A stretch of 64,000 nt of DNA from Earliella scabrosa (taxonomy: Eukaryota > Basidiomycota > Agaricomycetes > Polyporales > Polyporaceae). Under the pieces are notes generated by a model that saw nothing but the letters and a program-made list of their open reading frames with translations, did not search any database and had not been told where the DNA came from. Every line of letters begins with the position of its first letter. The first letter of the stretch is position 1. Positions 46,549 to 55,760 of the stretch are shown in pieces. The position numbers were made by a program, and so were the translations under genes. The DNA is taken from NCBI GenBank assembly GCA_022605405.1, contig JABYQQ010000015.1, positions 186,001 to 250,000 on the forward strand, in the 5' to 3' direction.

Positions 46549-49226
46549 ATGTCTACCGCGAAAGTGTGAGTATGTCGCACTACTCCATCGCTACAAGTGC
46601 TAACATGGTGGAAAGGCTTACTGTTGGCTCAGCGGTCGGCTCCATCCGCGAGCTCTTCGCGAAAATCCAGTCCATTGACGCGAAGCACGGCAAGTTCGAC
46701 TTTGTCCTCTGTCTCGGAGACTTCTTCGGCCCACCCAAGGACGCGGCGGAGGCGTACGAGGAGGACCATGAGGTGATGGAGCTGCTGGACGGTCGCTTGG
46801 AAGGTCGCGTCGTTTTGCCCTCCCATATACTTGTATGTATTCCTAGCTCAACGTGTCGTGTTTTCGATAGCACCCGTCGAATGCTACATCATGCAAGGCG
46901 AGCACCCCCTTCCTGCGCCTGTGATTGAGAAGTTCGCAAAGACAGGCGGCGCGTTGAGCAAGAACGTGTTCCTGCTCCGTGAGTCGCTCCACGTCTCGTT
47001 CCACTTCCCACCCTGAGCGCATCCCGCAGACAAGTCCGGGGTGTTGACTACGGCGCACGGCGTGCGCATCGCGTGCCTCGCTGGCGTGTACGACTCGAAC
47101 GTCTACACGACCTCCGACTCCGTCCATGTACGTCCCTCCGTCCGCCGCTCTACCCGTTCACAAGACGAATGACGTGCCGTGTGCACAGGGCTTCTCATCT
47201 CCTTACTTCACCGCCCAAACCGTCGAAAAGCTGCTTGCGAACACAATGACGACCTCCAAGCCAAAAGAGCAAAACTACACGTCCCTCGCGTCCATCCGGT
47301 CCTCCTCGGCCGCGTCCCAGCTCGTCGACATTCTCATCAGCAACGCCTGGCCGTCCGGCATCACACACTTCTCCGCCGCGCCCCTTCCCGCGCCCGAGCT
47401 CGCGTCAATCGGGGTCGAGCCCGTCGCCGAGGTCGTGCGCAAGACGAAGCCGCGGTACCACTTCGCAGCCGGCGGCGGACACCCGCCGAAGTTCTGGGAG
47501 CGCGAGCCGTACGTGTGGGACGAGGACAAGGGGCGCGTCAGCCGGTTCGTCAGCCTCGGCGCGTTTGGGGGCGAGCAGGCCTCAGGGAAGAAACCGCGGG
47601 TAGGTCCTAGCAGGCCGTTTGGATGCACGCTGGAGCTGACGTCGTGAGATGTAGTGGTTCTACGCGTTCTCGATCGCCCCGTTGACGGCGGCGACCGAGA
47701 ACCAGCCAAAGCCGGCGAACGCGACGCTGAACCCGTTCTTGCACCGCCCGCCAAAGCGGCCGCTGGAGGCTGGTACTCAGCAACCGGGAAAACGGAGTAG
47801 AACAGGTGCGTGTCTCTCTCTGGTATGCTACCTTTCTTGCTCAGGCTCATCTACGTCTGTTCTGAAGATGGAGCGACCGACAAGCCTCCTCCCGGCTACA
47901 AGTGCAAGATTTGCGAGTCCTCCGAGGTCAGGGCTCGTCGAAACCCAGGCATGTCGGGGATACTGACACCGCGATTCAATTGTAGCACTTCATCACGGAC
48001 TGTCCGGACAGGGAGAAGCCGAAAGAAGGTTACGTCTGCCGAATCTGCAATGAGGTGAGTACCGGATAGGTATCCTTAGTGAATCACGCTCATTCGGCAC
48101 GTGTCTTCTGTACAGTCCGGACACTTCATACGCGACTGTCCGGTGAAGAATGCCGTGGGCGATACCGGTGGACGGAAACCCCGAGAAGGATACGTCTGCA
48201 GAGCGTGCGGAAGCGAGCTTCACTATATTCAAGATTGCCCTGTCGCGAACCAGACAGGAAATCGGCAGGGCAAGCGTGCACCGCCCAAAGAGATTGCGCG
48301 TACGTTTGTTCTTTCTCCCCCCTCTGACGGGGTACATTGCTGATCATCCTTGCAGCGGACGAGTGTTGGTTCTGCTTGTCAAATCCCAATCTTGCGTGAG
48401 TATTCCGCGCCACCTGCGTCGGGGGGCTGTGCTGAGGGCGTTGAATGTAGCAAGCACCTCATCGTGTCAATCGGCACGGAGTGCTACGTAACGCTTCCGA
48501 AGGGGCAAATCATCCCAACCCATAGAGGCTCGGACCATCCAAATGTTCCCAAAGTCCCTGGTGGCGGCCATGTCCTGATTGTCCCCATCACCCACTACCC
48601 AACGTACCTCTCTATACCCCCTGATCTCGCCGAGCCTATTCTTGAGGAGACTGAGAAGTGAGTCTCAGACATACCCTTTTTGCGAGTTCCGTCCCACAGC
48701 TGACACATCGGCAAGGTACAAGTCCGCTCTACGCGCGATGTACGCAAAGCACGGCGCAGCGGCGGTGTGCTTCGAGGTCGGGCGGATGAGCGCGAAGGGC
48801 GGGCACGCGCACGTGCAAGTGGTGCCGATCCCGAACAAGCTGAAGAACGCGGTCGAGGACGTGTTCAACGATGAGGCTCGCGCACAGAACATCGCGTTCG
48901 AGGAGGACCCGGACGAGGCACTCCGCGCGTGTGCTGGTGGTCGGGGCGGGTACTTCCGCGTCGACCTTCCTGACGGGCGGAAGATGGTGCACTTGATACG
49001 CGACCATGGGCCGTTCAGTATACAGTTCGGGAGGTGAGTGGACACTGGAATCGCGGGTCGTGTTGGGCCTGTCGTCGCTGACTTGTTTTGCAGACAGGTA
49101 CTGGTGTCCATCCTCGGTATGGCTGATCGGTTCGACTGGAAGGCGTGCACCCAGTCGGAGGGGGAAGACAAAGAGGACGTTCAGGCGTTTAAGGCAGCTT
49201 TTGCGCCCTTCGACCCGTCTTTGTAG
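46549..49226 (+). CDS. CWF19L1/Drn1-like splicing-associated protein with three CCHC knuckles
   Basis: CwfJ-family protein linked to late spliceosomes and lariat debranching (Drn1 assists Dbr1 in yeast). The N-terminal metallophosphoesterase-like domain has LTVGSAVGSIRELFAKIQ, FDFVLCLGDFFGPP and YIMQGEHPLP. The middle carries KPRYHFAAGGGHPPKFWERE and WFYAFSIAPLTAA, then three zinc knuckles of pattern C-X2-C-X4-H-X4-C (CKICESSEHFITDC, CRICNESGHFIRDC, CRACGSELHYIQDC; 47900-48240). The HIT-like CwfJ_C_1 domain shows DECWFCLSNPNL, PGGGHVLIVPITHYP and GGHAHVQVVPIP. CwfJ_C_2 ends at the final exon (FAPFDPSL). About ten short introns. Confidence 0.94.
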
Positions 49227-49436
49227 ATCATGGCTTTCAGCACTTGTACATTGCGGATTATATGCTTAGTGCTACGTTGCTGGCTTCTAAGACTCTGGCT
49301 ACGTGAGCTATCGGATGACTCGGTAGATTTGGAGACTGCATCGTACAACAGAGAGGGAAAACTATAGATACACTTCACTGGTCAGTTCAAGAAGGGATAT
49401 CACGAGAAAGCAAGGCGGTTTTGAGGCAGGAGTGAC

Positions 49437-50077
49437 TCAAGTATCTGACTCCATCTCATCTTCTGAGCTCTCGTCGCTGCTACCATCCTCGTTGTCGTCA
49501 AGGTCAGCCGTGTTGTCGGCGGTCTGGTCCATGTCTTCCATATCCGCGTCGAGGTCCTCCTCCTCTTCAGACGAGTCGTTCTCATCCTCGTCCATGAGCG
49601 AGTTTCCGTCGCCCGAGTGGTCGGTCCCGTCGGACCCTTCCGAGGCGTCGTCGGCCTGTTGGGTAGATGCACCGCGTGAAGGGGAAGCAGACCTGCCATC
49701 TCCTTTGTCACTCACGTCGTTCTTCTCCTCGTGCTGCGTCCACGTCCGGCCGATAGGGATCAGGAAGGTGTACCCCCTGTTCTTGATCTCCTGGTTCTGC
49801 AAACCGCAACAGAGGACCCAGTGAGCCACACGCGCGGGGATGACAACGCGTTTGACGCGCCTGGGCGAGAAGAGGGACGTACCTGTGATTCAACTGCGCC
49901 CTCCTCCTCGCTCAGCTCGTCCATTTCGCGCCATATGTCGCGGTAGTTGATGAAGCGCTCGCGTCGCTGGAAAGACGGCGCTGGCGGGATTGGATGGGGG
50001 TGTGGCGGGAGGGGTAGGAGCCGCGGAAAGACCGGGCTGCGAGGGATGATAGTGGGAGAGGAGACTGGGGCAACCAT
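49437..50077 (-). CDS. Anaphase-promoting complex subunit 15-like protein
   Basis: Small APC/C subunit (APC15/Mnd2 group) that helps turn over the mitotic checkpoint complex. Two exons are joined at 49887-49800: the first ends EEEGAVESQ and the second begins NQEIKNRGYTFLIPIGRTWT. This resembles the conserved fungal APC15 segment around GYSWIRP and the animal LVPIGK segment. The rest is a long Asp/Glu/Ser tail (DSSEEEEDLDADMEDMDQ), also typical of the group. I start at MVAPVSSPTIIPRSP; an in-frame ATG at 50230 is possible but less natural. The match is short, so this is a moderate-confidence call. Confidence 0.68.
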
Positions 50078-50312
50078 GATGGTCGCGTCCAAGTCGAGCA
50101 CGCGGGCCGGGAGGCGCGTCGAGGGTGAGAAGGGCGAAGACGCGCCTTGGGGTAAGCGCTCTTGTTCTCTTACTCCGTTCACCATCATCTTTGTCTGCCG
50201 CGATCGCTCCTGGTTTGGCTGGGGCTCCAAATTTTATTCAAGTATTCGGCATACAATGCAAGCTACGACATAATTGGTATGGTAGTCCACGAGAAGACAC
50301 CGAGTCCCACGA

Positions 50313-50557
50313 CTACGAGACAGCGATGTCTCCGATGCCTCTGAGAACGACGACAGCGTTATGCTTGACGTATCTGCCATCCGCTTTTCTGGGTTGTGGG
50401 TGAGCTTGATCGCAACACACTGCCAGTTCGTGCGGAGCACGCTGTGTTCGCGGCCAGGCTCGATATGTGTCCAGTGTGCGCTGCCGTCGTTCTCCCAATT
50501 GGAGATGACCACAGAGACTTTCTTGGAGGACTGGTTGTTAACGCGAAGGAAGCCCAT
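50313..50557 (-). pseudogene. Copy A of the small-protein family, frameshifted
   Basis: Starts MGFLRVNNQSSKKVSVVI and keeps the family tryptophan pattern (NWENDGSAHW, then RTNWQCVAIK). At the conserved Lys-Arg-Asp-Gly block one base is missing: before it the homology is in the ATG frame, after it in another frame (DGRYVKHNAVVVL, ending at 50313). The unbroken ATG frame instead runs on to 50234 with unrelated residues. The base before its ATG is A, where the intact copies have the G of an intron-end AG. It is the most diverged of the four full-length copies and probably inactive. Confidence 0.7.
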
Positions 50558-50800
50558 TTGTCGATGCTTCGGTGAGTGTGAGCATGACGATCAGGCAAGA
50601 GACTTGCAAGCTTACGAGTAATTATAGGGGGTTGAGTGGCGGATGCGCAACGCTGTCTTGCGATTGAACGCGAACTGTAGGACAAACACGTCTACAGTGG
50701 GCTTGACGGTGTTGCAATGAGAAGGGAGAATGTGCGTACGAATGATTGGAAGTGAATTGCCTGGGGACTTCACGAGCTCTCAACCTCAACCTCAACGCCT

Positions 50801-51065
50801 CTTATTATACAGCCTCGACCAGTATGGCTCAAAATTACACACCGCCCGAAGATCTTGCAACACCGTACTCGGCCATTCCTCCAGACGTAGGAAGCAGCTT
50901 TGGGGTTCAGTCGTTCCCAACATCTGTTAACCCTCCGAGCACACCGCAGATTGGTGCCGCCGCCGGCCGGACCAGGTATCGATGAATTGAAGGAGATTCG
51001 GGGGTTTAACCCTTCTTCGACGTGACTGCTCCTTCCATGCAACATCAAGATTGAGTAGCATTGGG
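50801..51065 (-). promoter_or_regulatory. Promoter module of copy A
   Basis: TATA-like TATAATAAG lies about 246 bases before the copy A ATG, weaker than the TATAAAAG of the intact copies. Shared blocks follow upstream: CCCGAAGATCTTGCAACACCG near 50844 and ATCGATGAATTGAAGGAGAT near 50980. Confidence 0.5.
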
Positions 51066-51479
51066 CATGCGGTTGGCGCAACACCACGACACAAGCTACC
51101 AACATTGTACGGGCATTTCATACAGATGTTGCAGCCGCGCCAGGAGACGAGTTACCTACGCGTGCTAGTGACAGAGGGGGATAGTTCTTTCCGGCGGTCA
51201 TCAACCCAACACCATAAGACTGGCCAGCAGCGGGTGCATGACGCACCATTAGCGCGATACAGCGGACGAGGTTGGAGTGCTCGACAATCCGAATGGGAGA
51301 TGGGGACTGAGTGCGTACAAGTTCTTGAAGGTGAGTCGTGTCCCTTTCGGGTATGACGACGCTAGTAGGGTTGAAACGTTGACCGCTACTGGCATATCAG
51401 TTCTATCACGGTCTTAGTACTGGTATTCAGTACTTGGAAGTTGGATCAGTACCGTGCCAAGTCTATGGGAGGTAGGTAC

Positions 51480-51740
51480 GGATAGTCGAAGGTGGATTGT
51501 CTGGAGACCCGACAATCACAAGTCCCTCATCGACCAGCATGAAGCGCTCCGAAATACACAACGAGTAGAAGTGTACGGGATTGCTCCAGCTGTTCCCCGC
51601 ATCTGTCGAGTTCCCGAGCAGCTTTTAGAGCATTGCGGCACGTTCCTGGGCCCGGGCCCAACGCAGCTTGAGACTTCGCAGGAAGCAAAGGACGATGAAT
51701 GGAAGCAGGTCTGGCATACTCAAAGTCTCCGTGGGCATGC
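51480..51740 (-). repeat. Orphan promoter relic of the array
   Basis: Aligns by eye with the upstream module of copy D. Shared blocks include AGGTGGATTGTCTGGAGACC, GCTGTTCCCCGCATCTGTCG and GACGAATGGAAGCAG-like sequence (here GATGAATGGAAGCAGGTCT). No coding copy follows it directly on the minus strand before the 3' flank of copy B's unit. It is best explained as the remains of a deleted unit. Confidence 0.5.
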
Positions 51741-51858
51741 AGTCGACGCCTGTGAGTGCTACTGTTCATCGAGATATCTTGGAATGCTACAGGATGATGA
51801 TCGCAGAACTCCCACGACAGTATTCGCCTGCACAGAAACACCAGTCCGCCGGACTCCC

Positions 51859-52104
51859 TTACAGGACCTCGATCCTGCCGAAGTCGTGGAAGACGACAGT
51901 TGAGTCGACGGGGACGTACTTGCCGTCGCGCTTGCTGTCGCCGGTGTTCTTGAAGCCGACGCACTCCCAGCCGTTGCGGCTCCAGGAGTCGCGGTGACCG
52001 GCGGGGAGGTTGAACCAGCTCTCGTCACCGTTGCTGTTCGTCCACTTAGAGACGAATGCAGAGACGGCACTAGAGGACTTGTTGATGATGATGATGCTGC
52101 CCAT
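51859..52104 (-). CDS. Copy B: 81-residue protein of an unrecognised family
   Basis: A single coding exon of 81 residues beginning MGSIIIINKSSSAVSAFVSK and ending VVFHDFGRIEVL. Marks shared with C and D: N-SS near residues 8-11, an FV-KWTN segment, E/D-x-W followed by PAG/PGQRDSW, NGWECVG, KRDGKYV and a terminal VVF-DFG-IE. Predicted all-beta, with three or four conserved tryptophans, one cysteine, no signal peptide and no membrane segment, so probably cytosolic. A 5'-UTR intron (donor GTACGG, acceptor CAACAG) ends exactly at the ATG. About 83 percent identical to D by eye. I cannot name the family or its function; a beta-sandwich binding protein is only a guess. Confidence 0.75.
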   Translation of the reverse strand: MGSIIIINKSSSAVSAFVSKWTNSNGDESWFNLPAGHRDSWSRNGWECVGFKNTGDSKRDGKYVPVDSTVVFHDFGRIEVL

Positions 52105-52340
52105 CTGTTGATAGTACGAGTTGAGATTAGTGATAGTAGATAATTGAAGGAGAATACCCGTACCTTTAGGTCGTTTCTAGGGTGTTGAGTGATGGCTGTG
52201 AAAAGTTATGATGCGACTGAATGTGGACTATAGGGGAAATGTGTGGGTTATTTCAAGGGTTTCGTGTGGAGCAAGGAAAAGGTGCGTACAGAATGTTGGA
52301 GACGTATTGCCTGGGACTGTAGCGAACTCCCCACCCATCC

Positions 52341-52401
52341 TTTTATACGCCGTCACCGAGTAGCATGACATTATCGATAACCCGGAGATCTTGCAACGCC
52401 G
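52341..52401 (-). promoter_or_regulatory. Promoter module of copy B
   Basis: TATA box (minus strand GTATAAAAGG) about 237 bases before the ATG, followed upstream by the shared block CCCGGAGATCTTGCAACGCC at 52381. Confidence 0.6.
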
Positions 52402-53221
52402 TTGTCCGATGGCACTCCTAAAGGAGTAGTGAAGTACGATGTAACTCCAGCTGTTCCCATCATCTGTCGAGCCCCGAGCACCCCTGAGAGCATCGCAGCA
52501 CGAGCTCTGCACAGAAGGTAAGAGCAAGCGGCTCGAGACATCGCAGGTGTAACACTACCGGTCCGATGACAGCGGACACAGTGCGCCAGTCGTCCGAAGG
52601 CAGTAACATCGATGAATTCAAGCAGATCTTGCGTACCACGTTCCATTCAAAGTGTGACGGCTACTTCTATGCAATGTCAAGGTTAGTGGGCATGTGGTAG
52701 GCGCGTGTGTTTGTCCCGATACACCGGGTACGGGCAGCGCTACAACTCTCTGACAATGACATCCGACTTACCCGAAACTCGATCAGGCTGATGACACTGG
52801 AGACTCTCCATATGAGTCGGGGGTCTTTAGGACCGAGATATGAGATGATGGTGCTGTATGTAGCGAGCGATGAGCGCGTAGAGCAGTACTGTTGAGACAT
52901 CGCTGTCTCATATAACCTGGTAGTAGACACACCTATAGAGGAACTTGCATGTACTCCACCCGGATCCTCAGGCTCCGGCTGTATGATGCTGGAGCAGGGA
53001 ACGCACCTAATAGTCTGCCAAGAGCACGCTGGCTTGCAGTCATTGGGGCAATTGTTCACTCTACTTACACACATCCGGCGGAGACTGTGATAGTGTAACG
53101 GTAAAGTTAAGTCACTGAGTCGCGACTTACGACGGTGCCCGCTTGGGTAGATAAGATAGGTGTCCGATTAGATCAACCGCGACGCGGGCCGGAGGCGTGT
53201 AAGCGCCCTCCCCCTCCTCTG

Positions 53222-53470
53222 CGTCTTTGTCTGCTGCAATCGCTCGTATCAGTGCTCGGCCGTCGATTTCAACGCGACACGGGTCCTTAGAAGTTTACTC
53301 AACATTGTTCATGCTCTTGGACCTCAAACAGGGATTGTGTGCCATGTATTCCACTCGGTGGTGGAAAGCTGAGGCTCGTCATGTGTTTCCTACGTCTCAC
53401 CCGATGCTTACTTCCCCGTTGACGTCCAGATGGATCTCTTCACAAGTGGAGCGTTTCTTGGAGGACCATA
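53222..53470 (-). pseudogene. Decayed coding relic of the array, related to copy A
   Basis: The left end TCTTTGTCTGCTGCAATCGC nearly matches the flank of copy A at 50189-50208. The right end GTTTCTTGGAGGAC matches the N-terminal coding part of copy A (CTTTCTTGGAGGAC). Between them the similarity is weak and gapped, with no intact frame. No promoter module follows. A fifth, degraded unit is inferred. Confidence 0.45.
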
Positions 53471-53635
53471 TAGCTCTATGCTGCCAAACATTGTTCGACC
53501 ATTCTGTTGCATAGGTAGGTGCACGCCGGTTCGATCAAGCCACGATTTCTCGCCTAGTGAGTGCTATAATCTTTTGAGCTACATCATGTTCACATCGCAC
53601 AGGATAGTAGTACATATTACGATGACAATGTCGGT

Positions 53636-53890
53636 TTACTCGAGCTCAATGTCGCCGAAGTCCTTGAACACAACGACGGTGTTCACGGCGACGTATCTGC
53701 CGTCGCGCTTGTTGTCGTAGACGCTGTCCTTGATCCCAACGCACTCCCAGCCGTTGCGAAGCCAGCTATCGCGCTGGCCAGGGGCGATAGGCCACCAGCC
53801 TTCGTCGCCTTCCTTGTTCGTCCATTTGGTAACGAACACCTTGATTTCACGTGAGGACTCGTTCCTGATAATGATGCTGCCGTTCCCCAT
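53636..53890 (-). CDS. Copy C: 84-residue protein of the same family
   Basis: Begins MGNGSIIIRNESSREIKVFV and ends VVVFKDFGDIELE. Compared with B and D it has two extra residues near KDSVYDNKRDG, EGWW in place of ESWF, and a more charged N-terminal half. It is clearly the same fold pattern: KWTN, PGQRDSW, NGWECVGIK, KRDGRYV. The 5'-UTR intron (donor GTACGT, acceptor CGGCAG) again ends exactly at the ATG. No signal peptide. Function unknown. The different spacing and charge suggest a distinct ligand or partner from B and D, which is inference only. Confidence 0.75.
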   Translation of the reverse strand: MGNGSIIIRNESSREIKVFVTKWTNKEGDEGWWPIAPGQRDSWLRNGWECVGIKDSVYDNKRDGRYVAVNTVVVFKDFGDIELE

Positions 53891-54122
53891 CTGCCGACGT
53901 TGGGGTCGGTATCAGCAGTAGCATGGAATTGGGAGAGTCATGGGGACGTACATTTAGTCTGTGCGTTGAGGGGCGTTCGTGATAATTTGTGCACGTGTAA
54001 TTGCAAGTGAACTGTGGCAGAGACGGGTGAGTGGTTTTACGCCGCAATGCGAAGGGAAGAGGTGCGTACAAGTGAGTGGAGGTGGATTGCCTGGGACTCA
54101 CTGTCTCGCTCTCAACCCCTTC

Positions 54123-54185
54123 TTTTATACAGCATCGACCAGTATGACGAGATCGTGCATTACCCGTAGATCTTTCAACCCCGAG
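54123..54185 (-). promoter_or_regulatory. Promoter module of copy C
   Basis: TATA box (minus strand GTATAAAAGA) about 233 bases before the ATG, with the shared block CCCGTAGATCTTTCAACCCC at 54163 just upstream. Confidence 0.6.
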
Positions 54186-54853
54186 CTCAAGCATTCCTCA
54201 AGATGTAGAAAGCAACGATGCATTTCAGTTGTTCCAAGCATCTGTCAACTCGCCGAGCACCCCTACGAATATCGCGACATGGCCGTGACATATCCGCTTA
54301 GCACAAGAACATCTAGGATCGTCATCGTTGGCCTTGTGACAACGGGCGAGGCGATATCGATGAATGGAAGCAGTTTCTCTACATCATCTCCATTCACAGA
54401 CTTGACGGCTTCTTCCATGCAATGTCAAGGTTAGTGGTGGGGCATGTGGCAGGCGCGTGGGGTTCTTACGGTACTATCAGTCACATCATTGTACCGTCCG
54501 GCTCCGAGGACTTGGACCGCGCTCGAGGCTTGTGAAGATGCAATTTGTACGTGATAATCTGACCTGAAGGGCCATGTACGCCGAGCTGATGCCACCGCGG
54601 CACCTAGCAAGATGCGAGTCAACATCATTGGAGCTCGAGGGTTTCGGAGTTAATTATCAGGTAGACTGAAAGTCTTGGACAACGGGATCATTCAGTAGCA
54701 TAGGTGACACGCCAGCGAAGGTACGCCGTGATTGCTCGAGTAACCCTATATTGGAGACTGATCCCATGCGACATAAAGATCATAGCGCGCGGGACCGTAC
54801 ATGACTCCTACGACGCCATTTGCCCACGCAGATGCACCGGTTCGCTGAAACGC

Positions 54854-55099
54854 CTACAGGACCTCGATCTTGCCAAAGTCGTGGAACACGACGACGGAGT
54901 TGATCGGGACGTACTTGCCGTCGCGCTTGCTGTCCCCGTTGTTCTTGAACCCGACACACTCCCAACCTTTGCGGCTCCAGGAGTCGCGGCCTCCGGCGGG
55001 GACGGTGAACCAGCTCTCGTCGCCGTTGCCGTCCGTCCACTTGGAGACGAAGGCGGAGACGGGGCTAGAGGACTTGTTGATGATGATCATGCTGCCCAT
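54854..55099 (-). CDS. Copy D: 81-residue protein of the same family
   Basis: Begins MGSMIIINKSSSPVSAFVSK and ends VVFHDFGKIEVL; roughly 14 of 81 positions differ from B. Many of the differences are conservative or in the presumed loops (for example DGNG for NSNG, PAGGRD for PAGHRD). The 5'-UTR intron (donor GTACGC, acceptor TTGACAG) ends directly at the ATG as in B and C. This is the outermost copy on the promoter side of the array. The near-identity to B suggests a recent duplication or gene conversion. Confidence 0.75.
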   Translation of the reverse strand: MGSMIIINKSSSPVSAFVSKWTDGNGDESWFTVPAGGRDSWSRKGWECVGFKNNGDSKRDGKYVPINSVVVFHDFGKIEVL

Positions 55100-55340
55100 C
55101 TGTCAAACGAGTCAAGGTAGGTGTAAGCGAGGAGCAAAGCCGACCGCACGGTGTAGGCGTACTTTGAGATGGTTTATAGGTGGTGGATGAGTGAAGGAGA
55201 TGGGAGTTTGCGGTACGATTCAATGTGAACTATGCAAGATATGCGTTAGTAATCTCGAGGGTACAATAATGAGAAGGGAAGAAATGCGTACGGATGGTGC
55301 GAAGTAGATTGCCTGGAGACACAACGAGCTCTCAGTTCCT

Positions 55341-55403
55341 CCTTTTATACACCATGAACCAGCGTGGCGAGATCATGCACCAACCGGAGATCCTGCAGCA
55401 CCG
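55341..55403 (-). promoter_or_regulatory. Promoter module of copy D
   Basis: TATA box (minus strand GTATAAAAGG) about 244 bases before the ATG, and the shared block CCGGAGATCCTGCAGCACCG at 55384. Confidence 0.6.
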
Positions 55404-55760
55404 TTGTCGGGCACTGGCACCTTCGAAGGAGTAGAACTATACGGTGTTACGGAAGCTGTTCCCAGCATCCCTCGCATTCCGGAGCAGCCCTGAGAGCGTC
55501 GACGCACGTCACGTTCCCGCCACGAGAGCCAGGGGCAAGCAAGCTTGAGGCATCGCGGGATCAAACCGCCGGACCGTTGACGGCGGATACAGTGCGTGAA
55601 CCGTCCGAGAGCATCGATCGCCGTAATATCGACGAATGGAAGCAGATCTTGGGTACCACACCCTATCCACGAGATGACGGCTCCTTCCATGCCACGTCAA
55701 GGTTAGTGGGCATGCGGTCACGGTGGGCGCGTGTGGTTGTCCCGGGGCAGCTGCGCTATC

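Larger units (their letters stand above)
50220..55760. repeat. Tandem gene array (units of about 0.8-0.9 kb)
   Basis: Four units, each with coding sequence, 5'-UTR intron, TATA box and a distal block ending in the sequence CAATGTCAAGGTTAGTGG or its relatives (near 51035, 52670, 54420 and 55690). All are on the minus strand. The remaining sequence between units holds two relics. Homology therefore covers promoter plus gene, which points to unequal crossing-over of whole units. Confidence 0.75.

Noticed and set aside
52892..52912. GAGACATCGCTGTCTC resembling an inverted copy of the end of small-gene copy A
   Set aside because: The 16-mer is itself a near-palindrome (GAGACA/TGTCTC stem), and similarity stops outside it, so an inverted relic is not supported.
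50220..55760. Reading the small-protein array as aegerolysins or another named fungal protein family
   Set aside because: Length (81-84 residues) and motif order do not match the families I know; naming a function would be a guess.
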